Source: Clostridiales bacterium (GTDB lineage Bacteria; Bacillota; Clostridia; Oscillospirales; QAMX01). From it: a stretch of 6,156 bases of DNA. The position numbers and the translations under genes are program-made. Each line of letters starts with the position of its first letter. Positions within the stretch are counted from its first letter, which is position 1. This document shows, in pieces, positions 1-4,569 of the stretch. The stretch spans positions 1-6,156 of the forward strand of contig QAMX01000115.1 in NCBI GenBank assembly GCA_003149835.1, given 5' to 3'. The notes below the pieces were generated by a model that saw only the letters and a program-made list of their open reading frames with translations, was not told the DNA's origin and ran no database searches.

Positions 1-560
1 CCTGCGGAAACGGAACGCGGCGCCGGCTCGCCCGTTAACGCCGAAGTGTCGACCGACGAACAGCCTTCGGTCACGGTTCCGTCCAGAGGGATGCGCTCGC
101 CGGGCTTGACAACGATGACGCCGCCGACAGCGACTTCGGCCGGATCGACTCGGCGCAGACCGCCGTTCTCCTCAATATTGGCGTACTCCGGCCGGATGTT
201 CATCAGCTCGGTGATCGAGGCGCGTGAACGGGAAACGGCATAGCTCTGAAAGAGCTCGCCGACCTGATAAAACAGCATGACGATGACGGCCTCGGCGTAA
301 TCGCCGAGCGCAAAGGCGACGATCGAGGCCAGAGCCATCAGAAAGCTCTCGTCGAACACCTGACCGTGCAGAATATTGACGATCGCCTGGAAAACGACTT
401 CGCCGCCGACCAGCAGATAGGGGAGCAGGTACGCCGCGACTGTCCACCAAACGCGGGCCTGTTCGGGGAACCAGCCGAACTGTCCGGCGCAGACCGCCAG
501 AGCCAACGTCAGGGCGGAGATCAGGATCAGACAAAGGGATTTTTTTTGTTTCTCAGACAC
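1..560 (-). CDS. cadA: Zn/Cd/Pb-type heavy-metal P1B ATPase, N-terminal part (runs off the left edge)
   Basis: Membrane pump expected to export divalent soft metals by ATP hydrolysis. The visible 186 codons start at GTG (560-558) and read MSEKQKKSL, followed by hydrophobic segments at about residues 9-32 and 38-61. Next come a third and fourth membrane segment around the family-typical stretches FDESFLMALASI and VIVMLFYQVGELFQSYA, and then the start of the actuator domain with the dephosphorylation motif TGE at residues 176-178. The phosphorylation site and the membrane Cys-Pro-Cys motif that would fix metal specificity lie outside the window. There is no N-terminal HMA domain; a separate gene just upstream supplies one. 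The GTG start is the only reasonable start in this frame because an in-frame TGA lies 11 codons upstream (593-591). Its SD (AAAGAG, about 9 nt upstream) is weak. The Cd/Zn assignment rests on family resemblance and the CadC-like regulator; the symbol is tentative. Confidence 0.88.
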   Translation of the reverse strand, partial: MSEKQKKSLCLILISALTLALAVCAGQFGWFPEQARVWWTVAAYLLPYLLVGGEVVFQAIVNILHGQVFDESFLMALASIVAFALGDYAEAVIVMLFYQVGELFQSYAVSRSRASITELMNIRPEYANIEENGGLRRVDPAEVAVGGVIVVKPGERIPLDGTVTEGCSSVDTSALTGEPAPRSVSA

Positions 561-684
561 GCTTCTCAGCTCTTTTCGGTTGAATTTTTTTCATAGACGC
601 TCGGAAAAAACTTGGAAAAAACGCCGTCCGGCAAACAGAGGGGATCAACCGGAATACGGTCTGGGTAAAAGCGCGCAGACTCGG

Positions 685-903
685 TCAGACGATATGCAGA
701 ACCGCATCGGATTCGATTTTTTTACAGGCGGCCGCCGCGGCGTGAAGGATTCTTTCGGCGTCGCCTTCATATTCAATGGAGAGCCGTTCGGTAAAGAGGT
801 TAATCGAAGCGTTCTGTACGCCGTCGATTTTGCGGATGGCGCGTTCCGCTTTGGCGGCGCAGGCGCCACAGTCAAAGCCGGTCAGTTTCAAGGTCTTTTT
901 CAT
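685..903 (-). CDS. Free-standing heavy-metal-associated (HMA) domain protein
   Basis: A 72-aa cytoplasmic protein that is a single ferredoxin-like HMA fold. The metal loop G-F-D-C-G-A-C-A carries Asp11, Cys12 and Cys15. The Asp-Cys-x-x-Cys form is typical of N-terminal domains of ZntA/CadA ATPases rather than Cu(I) chaperones, so Zn/Cd/Pb is the likelier ligand (family knowledge). The helix after the loop (AKAERAIRKIDGV) and the strand ASINLFTERLSIEY also match the family. Cys60 and His70 near the C-terminus could add ligands. The ATG at 903 was chosen because AAGGAG (complement of 913-918) sits 9 nt upstream; longer N-terminal extensions would run into that site. The gene follows the repressor by 34 nt and precedes the ATPase by 124 nt, so it probably loads or senses metal for that pump. 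Confidence 0.9.
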   Translation of the reverse strand: MKKTLKLTGFDCGACAAKAERAIRKIDGVQNASINLFTERLSIEYEGDAERILHAAAAACKKIESDAVLHIV

Positions 904-937
904 AAGAGACAACTCCTTATTTTTTTGATACAATCAG

Positions 938-1297
938 TTATTCGCTGATATGTTCCATTCCCTGGGCGATCACAGTGCGGACGTGCGAATCGGCGAGGGA
1001 GTAGAGAACGCTTTTGCCGTCGCGGCGGAACTTTACAAGGCGGGACTGCTTTAAAATGCGGAGCTGATGAGAAATCGCCGACTGATTCATGCCGAGCAAA
1101 GCGGCGATGTCGCAGACGCACATCTCGTTTTCGGAGAGCACATAGAGGATTTTGATCCGCGTCGTATCGCCGAAGATCTTAAAGAGCTCGGCCAGATCAT
1201 AGAGAATCTCGTCGCAGGGCAGCGCCTGATCGACTTTCTCGATGATCTCCTGGTGAACGCGGTCGTCCTCGCAGCGCGGCGCCGTTGCGTCTGTCAT
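938..1297 (-). CDS. cadC: CadC/SmtB-type ArsR-family metal-responsive repressor
   Basis: A 119-aa winged-helix repressor. The HTH lies at about residues 61-83 (C-D-I-A-A-L-L-G-M-N-Q-S-A-I-S-H-Q-L-R), with the wing near 89-100. Ligands of both classic metal sites are visible. The helix-3 site has Cys60-Val-Cys62-Asp63 plus an N-terminal Cys9. The dimer-interface helix-5 site has Asp103, His105, His116 and Glu119. From my memory of S. aureus CadC, these match its residues at a constant offset of +2 (Cys7, Cys58, Cys60; Asp101, His103, His114, Glu117). The position equivalent to CadC Cys11 is Arg13. The ATG at 1297 is preferred over the in-frame ATG at 1315 because the SD AAGGAG (complement of 1307-1312) sits 9 nt upstream and lies inside the would-be extension. 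First gene of the metal operon and probably autorepressing through the palindrome at 1314-1333. The symbol is by homology and tentative. Confidence 0.93.
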   Translation of the reverse strand: MTDATAPRCEDDRVHQEIIEKVDQALPCDEILYDLAELFKIFGDTTRIKILYVLSENEMCVCDIAALLGMNQSAISHQLRILKQSRLVKFRRDGKSVLYSLADSHVRTVIAQGMEHISE

Positions 1298-1313
1298 AAG
1301 TAAACACTCCTTC

Positions 1314-1333
1314 ATATGAATAACTGTTCATAT
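1314..1333. promoter_or_regulatory. Probable operator of the CadC-type repressor
   Basis: A perfect inverted repeat with 7-bp arms, ATATGAA (1314-1320) and TTCATAT (1327-1333), around a 6-bp centre TAACTG. It lies just downstream of the -10 box and covers the expected transcription start. The TGAA-N6-TTCA core is the kind of site bound by SmtB/ZiaR/CadC-class repressors (family knowledge). Binding here would block initiation of the metal operon. Confidence 0.75.
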
Positions 1334-1337
1334 ATAT

Positions 1338-1365
1338 ATTATACACCCGCCCTCCAAAATGTCAA
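1338..1365 (-). promoter_or_regulatory. Promoter of the metal-efflux operon
   Basis: On the minus strand a consensus -35 TTGACA (complement of 1360-1365) and a consensus -10 TATAAT (complement of 1338-1343) are separated by 16 bp. The spacer is rich in G on that strand. The -35 hexamer is also part of a 9-bp inverted repeat (1360-1368 with 1390-1398) and lies inside the open frame of the transposase remnant. Confidence 0.85.
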
Positions 1366-1665
1366 GCCTTTTCCAAAAAAATACGTGTGGGCTTGACAAG
1401 CAAATTGGACGAAGAAGTCGTTCGGAGAAAGCCATCGGAGAGGCCGCAACGGAAAGTTGTTGGAACAGCGGTTGTGAGCGGCAAGCTGTTTGGCGCAGTC
1501 GTCCGGTGAAAAGAGACCGTGGGCATCATAGAAACGCTTCCGGTCTTCCCGGTGACTGCGTTCCACCTTCCCGTTGCGGTGAGGCGGGAAAGGCCGAATG
1601 CGTTTGTGACGGATCCTAAGCGTTTCAGCGGCGGCTTTAAAAAGGGTTTGGAGATCCTTTTTTAT
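1339..1665 (-). pseudogene. C-terminal remnant of a DDE (integrase-core) transposase
   Basis: An open stretch of 108 codons with no proper start, bounded upstream by TAA (1668-1666). It reads from DLQTLFKAAAETL through IRPFPPHRNGKVERSHRED and KRFYDAHGLFSPDDCAKQL to AAHNRCSNNFPLRPLRWLSPNDF. The HRNGKVERSHRED block is the end of a DDE catalytic core, its Glu being the likely third catalytic residue. The NNFPLRPLRWLSP block is the usual tail of IS3/IS481-type transposases. The first two catalytic acids and the whole N-terminal half are absent, so it cannot be active. True homology probably ends near 1400; the rest of the frame reads through into the metal operon promoter and stops in its -10 box. 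The IS family assignment is from memory and approximate. Confidence 0.75.
1360..1398. repeat. 9-bp inverted repeat at the end of the transposase remnant
   Basis: TGTCAAGCC (1360-1368) and GGCTTGACA (1390-1398) are perfect inverted copies separated by 21 bp that include an A7 run. CCAA and TTGG a few bases further out on each side extend it imperfectly. It may be a leftover insertion-sequence end; the left copy supplies the -35 of the metal operon promoter. Confidence 0.5.
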
Positions 1666-1726
1666 TTAACTGTCCAATATCTATTGTGCTCTTACAAAAT
1701 TTTTAGGGTAAAAACGCAGATTCCTC

Positions 1727-1755
1727 TTGCAATCTGCAAAAGCTTATGATAAAAT
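1727..1755 (+). promoter_or_regulatory. Promoter of the rpsB-tsf operon
   Basis: A -35 TTGCAA (1727-1732), a 17-bp spacer, and an extended -10 with TG at 1747-1748 before TAAAAT (1750-1755). Transcription should begin near 1762, giving a leader of about 160 nt before rpsB. This is the best promoter-like sequence between the transposase remnant and rpsB. Confidence 0.7.
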
Positions 1756-1763
1756 ATATAAGG

Positions 1764-1896
1764 TTATCCGGTCGGGATAAATTTCGCATACATGTCCCGG
1801 TAAACGCTGTTCGGAGCTGATTCGGACAGGCGTATTATACACACGTCGTTGCCTGCGCGATGTGCCGAAAGGTTCGTTTCAGGCGTAAACGATGTG
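1764..1896 (+). promoter_or_regulatory. Structured 5' leader of rpsB, candidate autoregulatory RNA
   Basis: Several helices can be drawn by eye. The first is TTATCC (1764-1769) with GGATAA (1775-1780). An alternative that excludes it is CGGGA (1773-1777) with TCCCG (1795-1799). The second hairpin pairs 1804-1813 with 1823-1833, about 10 bp with one bulged G. The third is a long stem from 1842-1855 to 1880-1896, with a 3-nt bulge (1885-1887) and a small GCC-GAAA-GGU-type tip at 1864-1873. The SD follows 15 nt after the last stem. No known leader class is recognised. Ribosomal protein operons are often controlled by such leaders, and S2 autocontrol of rpsB-tsf is known in E. coli; its use here is inference. 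Confidence 0.45.
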
Positions 1897-1925
1897 GCGG
1901 ATTCAACAAATAAGGAGGAAAACAC

Positions 1926-2687
1926 ATGGCAGTCGTATCAATGAAGAGTCTCTTGGAAGCCGGCGTGCATTTTGGTCACCATACACGCCGCTGGAACCCG
2001 AAAATGGCGCGCTATATTTTCACGGAGCGCAACGGGATCTATATCATCGATCTCCAAAAGACCGTCAAGAAACTGGATGAAGCGTATTATTTTGTGCGCG
2101 ACATCGCAGCAAACGGCGAGAGCATCCTGTTTGTCGGCACCAAAAAGCAGGCGCAGGACGCGATTAAAACCGAAGCGGAGCGCTGCGGCCAGTTCTATGT
2201 GAACACGAGATGGCTCGGCGGCATGATGACGAACTTCAAAACGATTCAGAAGCGAATCGAGCGCCTTGTCCAGCTGCAAACGATGGAATCCGACGGGACC
2301 TTTGATCTGCTCCCGAAAAAAGAGGTCATCAAGCTCCGCAATGAGATTGAGCGCCTCGAAAAGTATCTGGGCGGTATCAAAGAGATGAAAAAGCTCCCCG
2401 GCGCTATTTTCGTCGTCGACCCGCGCAAAGAGCGGATCGTTATCGCCGAAGCGAGAAAATTGGGCATCCCGATCGTTGCGATCGTCGATACCAACTGCGA
2501 CCCTGACGAAATTGATTTTGTGATTCCGGGCAACGACGACGCAATCCGCGCCATCAAGCTGATCAGCCAGACCATGGCCAACGCCATTCTCGAAGGCAGA
2601 CAGGGCGAGAGCTATGACGACGGCGACGCGGCGGCGAAGGCGGCGGAGCCGGCTCCTGTTGAAGAAGAGGTAAAGGCGGAAGCGTAA
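1926..2687 (+). CDS. rpsB: 30S ribosomal protein S2
   Basis: A structural protein of the small ribosomal subunit, needed for S1 docking and translation initiation. The 253-aa length is usual for the bacterial family with a C-terminal extension. Recognisable parts are the N-terminal signature [22 protein letters not shown] (residues 6-27), the loop [12 protein letters not shown], and the second signature [12 protein letters not shown] starting at residue 158. It continues through [27 protein letters not shown] and ends in an Ala/Glu-rich tail after about residue 227. The start is fixed by AAGGAGG (1912-1918), 7 nt before the ATG. It is followed by tsf after 37 nt, the conserved bacterial order. 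Confidence 0.99.
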   Translation: MAVVSMKSLLEAGVHFGHHTRRWNPKMARYIFTERNGIYIIDLQKTVKKLDEAYYFVRDIAANGESILFVGTKKQAQDAIKTEAERCGQFYVNTRWLGGMMTNFKTIQKRIERLVQLQTMESDGTFDLLPKKEVIKLRNEIERLEKYLGGIKEMKKLPGAIFVVDPRKERIVIAEARKLGIPIVAIVDTNCDPDEIDFVIPGNDDAIRAIKLISQTMANAILEGRQGESYDDGDAAAKAAEPAPVEEEVKAEA

Positions 2688-2724
2688 GCGGGGAATCCAT
2701 CGATTTTGAAAGGAGAACAAGAAT

Positions 2725-3654
2725 ATGGCAATTACAGCAAGTGATATAAAAGCGCTCCGCGATAAGACGGGCGTCGGCATGATGGAATGCAAAAAAGCGT
2801 TGACAGAGGCGAACGGCGACATTGAACAGGCGATCGTGCTGCTGCGCGAGCGCGGCATTGCCGCCGCGGCGAAAAAGGCGAGCCGGATCGCTGCCGAGGG
2901 TATGGTGTATCCCTTCTACTGCGATCAATGCGGCGTTGCGGGCATCATCGAGGTCAATACCGAGACGGACTTTGCGGCGAAGAACGAAAAATTTGCCGAT
3001 TTTGTAAAGGGTCTGTCCGTTATGATCGCCAAAGAAGCGCCTGCGGACGTCGACGCTCTTGTGAAGCTGGCGTATCTCGACAGCGGGCTGACGGTGGAGC
3101 AGGAGCTGAACAACATGATCCTGACCATCGGAGAAAACATCAAAATTCGCCGTTTTGTCCGTTACGCTGCCGCTGCAAACAGCGTTTACGCGATTTATAA
3201 CCACCATATGGCGGGCAAAGTGGCGGTCGTCACCAAGCTGGAAGTTTCCGACAATCTGGTCGGAAACGACGCCGTTCAGGCCTTTGGCAAGGACATCTGC
3301 ATGGGCGTCGCTGCGAACCGGCCTGAATTCGTTTCGAGCGATGAGGTTCCGGCGGAGCGGCTCGACAGCGAGCGTGAAATCCTGAAAGCGCAGGTTATGA
3401 ACGAGGGCAAGCCCGCGGCCGTCGCGGACAAGATCGTCAACGGCAGGCTCGGAAAATTCTACGAAGAGGTTTGCCTCGTCGATCAGCCGTATATCCGCGA
3501 TATGAAGATCAGCGTCAAGGCGCAGGCTGCGGAACTGCAAAAACAGCTCGGCGGCGAGATCAAGGTCGTTGCGTTTACGCGCTATGAGTGCGGCGAGGGT
3601 CTCGAAAAGCGCGAGGACAATTTCGCCGAAGAAGTCGAGAAGATGATGAAGTAA
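2725..3654 (+). CDS. tsf: Translation elongation factor Ts
   Basis: Guanine-nucleotide exchange factor that releases GDP from EF-Tu in the cytoplasm. The 309 aa include an N-terminal UBA-like domain with signature LRDKTGVGMMECKKAL (residues 11-26). The core motif TDFAAKN (81-87; more often TDFVA+N) has the Asp-Phe that inserts into EF-Tu. The stretch IGENIKIRRFVRY is typical, and the C-terminal region ends in FTRYECGEGLEKREDNFAEEV. The start is supported by AAAGGAG (2709-2715), 9 nt upstream. An oddity is Cys66-Asp-Gln-Cys69 in the first strand of the core, where relatives usually have a short Gly-rich turn. Cotranscribed with rpsB. A strong terminator follows, so pyrH and frr, common partners in other Firmicutes, are not part of this operon. 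Confidence 0.99.
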   Translation: MAITASDIKALRDKTGVGMMECKKALTEANGDIEQAIVLLRERGIAAAAKKASRIAAEGMVYPFYCDQCGVAGIIEVNTETDFAAKNEKFADFVKGLSVMIAKEAPADVDALVKLAYLDSGLTVEQELNNMILTIGENIKIRRFVRYAAAANSVYAIYNHHMAGKVAVVTKLEVSDNLVGNDAVQAFGKDICMGVAANRPEFVSSDEVPAERLDSEREILKAQVMNEGKPAAVADKIVNGRLGKFYEEVCLVDQPYIRDMKISVKAQAAELQKQLGGEIKVVAFTRYECGEGLEKREDNFAEEVEKMMK

Positions 3655-3715
3655 ACCGGATGTTCTTTCTCTGAACAGCGTATCCATATCGTGTTCGGAG
3701 ATAAAAGCCGGACAG

Positions 3716-3754
3716 AGAGCCTGAGACACAGGGTATGTGTTTCAGGCTCTTTTT
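3716..3754 (+). terminator. Rho-independent terminator of rpsB-tsf
   Basis: A 15-bp stem pairs 3716-3730 with 3736-3750 (one G-U pair) around a 5-nt loop GGGTA, followed by a T run (3750-3754). It lies 61 nt after the tsf stop. Two small hairpins (3661-3677, and 3692-3697 with 3708-3713) precede it. Confidence 0.93.
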
Positions 3755-3949
3755 GCTCCCTCTTACAGATCGCTGATAGCCTGTGCTGCTGAGGATCCGG
3801 GCAGGGAAAGACGGCTGAATCTTGGAGCAGGAGGGATATGAGACACGTTATCTTGTATATCAAAACGTGCATATTTGATCGCTATAATTGGTAGAATGTA
3901 TTCTCTTCGTGTTATATAATATGGCTATACACTGATCAGGAGGACAATC
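3755..3949 (+). other. Intergenic region between tsf terminator and XRE gene, with a possible 18-codon ORF
   Basis: About 195 bases without a recognised gene. A short ORF at 3838-3894 would encode MRHVILYIKTCIFDRYNW. AGGAGG (3829-3834) precedes its ATG by only 3 nt, closer than normal, so translation is doubtful. Two TATAAT hexamers are present (3883-3888 and 3915-3920), as is a weak CCTG/CAGG hairpin around 3780-3805. I see no match to a known riboswitch. Confidence 0.3.
3892..3920 (+). promoter_or_regulatory. Likely promoter of the XRE regulator gene, with embedded palindrome
   Basis: A consensus -10 TATAAT (3915-3920) stands 30 nt before the start codon; the hexamer 17 bp upstream (TAGAAT, 3892-3897) is a poor -35. 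A weak -35 combined with a 12-bp near-palindrome AGAAT-GT-ATTCT (3893-3904) between the boxes would suit an autoregulated promoter. This is inference. Confidence 0.5.
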
Positions 3950-4414
3950 ATGAGTTTGGGCAGCAGTTTGTTTCACGCCAGAAAAAGATGCGGACTTTCG
4001 CAGGAAAATGTGGCAGAGAAACTGGGAGTAAGCAGACAGACAGTTTCAAAATGGGAAACCGATGAAACAGTTCCGGATATTCGTCAGTCCAAGAAAATGG
4101 CGGTGCTATATAAAGTGTCGTTAGATGAGCTGATTGATTTTGATATGGACATAAAAGAAATCCAGGAGGCGATCGACAAAACAAGGAAAGAAACGGAAGA
4201 GAAAGTCGATTGGAGCAATGCGTGGGGGAAAAAATATCCGATTCTGCTGAAATATAAAAATATGGTCAATCCTTCCGGCTATGTTCGCCAATTCAATGAA
4301 ATGCTGGACGAAATAGAGCAGGAATATCAGTTCAACGAACAAGATGCGATGCTGGTTCTGAAAGATATTTTATATACCGTTTGGAAAGAGCGTAAAAACA
4401 GATCGAATTGCTGA
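3950..4414 (+). CDS. XRE-family HTH transcriptional regulator with uncharacterised C-terminal domain
   Basis: A 154-aa protein. Residues about 5-60 form a Cro/C1-type HTH (FHARKRCGLSQENVAEKLGVSRQTVSKWET, then PDIRQSKKMAVLYKVSLDELI), so it should bind DNA. A charged helical linker follows (DIKEIQEAIDKTRKETEEKV). The C-terminal part contains DWSNAWGKKYPILLKYKNMV, a predicted helix around FNEMLDEIEQEYQF and QDAMLVLKDILYTVWKERK. That C-terminal pattern resembles a group of small Clostridia regulators I recall but whose function I do not know. There are no membrane segments or toxin-like features. The start is set by AGGAGG (3938-3943), 6 nt before the ATG. It is visibly more A+T-rich than rpsB-tsf, compatible with transfer or weaker codon selection. 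It appears monocistronic, bounded by the terminator at 4445-4486. Confidence 0.88.
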   Translation: MSLGSSLFHARKRCGLSQENVAEKLGVSRQTVSKWETDETVPDIRQSKKMAVLYKVSLDELIDFDMDIKEIQEAIDKTRKETEEKVDWSNAWGKKYPILLKYKNMVNPSGYVRQFNEMLDEIEQEYQFNEQDAMLVLKDILYTVWKERKNRSNC

Positions 4415-4444
4415 AAGCTCAGCTGCTCGTGCGGCTGTGCAAAT

Positions 4445-4486
4445 AAAAATATCCTGTCCGATCAAAAGACCGGACAGGATATTTTT
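4445..4486. terminator. Bidirectional rho-independent terminator between converging genes
   Basis: A perfect 16-bp hairpin pairs 4445-4460 with 4471-4486 around a 10-nt loop. The core is ATCCTGTCCG/CGGACAGGAT, and an A run and a T run flank it so that both strands carry a U-rich tail. It ends the XRE transcript on the plus strand and the solute-binding protein transcript, whose stop lies 84 nt away, on the minus strand. Confidence 0.92.
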
Positions 4487-4569
4487 TGTGATTTCATGCG
4501 TTCCGCTCTGTTTCGAGCGAGATTTTCCGCAGGAAAATGATACGAGGTGGGCTTAGCTTAGCGTCGCAA

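Noticed and set aside
172..534. 120-codon minus-strand frame in the ATPase region
   Set aside because: Arg-rich out-of-frame reading; the neighbouring frame gives an unmistakable P1B ATPase with membrane segments and the TGE motif.
616..632. Possible attenuator between the HMA gene and the ATPase (GCC-GGAC-GGC followed by T6 on the minus strand)
   Set aside because: The stem is only three base pairs, too weak to call a terminator despite the T run.
1393..1421. TTGACA on the plus strand as a promoter reading toward rpsB
   Set aside because: No -10-like hexamer lies 16-18 bp downstream.
1627..1664. AT-rich hairpin AAAAAGG/CCTTTTT as a terminator
   Set aside because: The stem is almost all A-T pairs and it falls inside the transposase remnant, where T runs come from the coding sequence.
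1404..1678. 7-bp inverted copies ATTGGAC (1404-1410) and GTCCAAT (1672-1678) flanking the transposase remnant
   Set aside because: Short enough to arise by chance, and the first copy lies within the transposase coding part, so they are not convincing element ends.
1938..3729. Long minus-strand open frames of 306 and 388 codons opposite rpsB and tsf
   Set aside because: They lie antisense to two certain genes, their translations match no family I know, and they reflect codon bias of the real genes.
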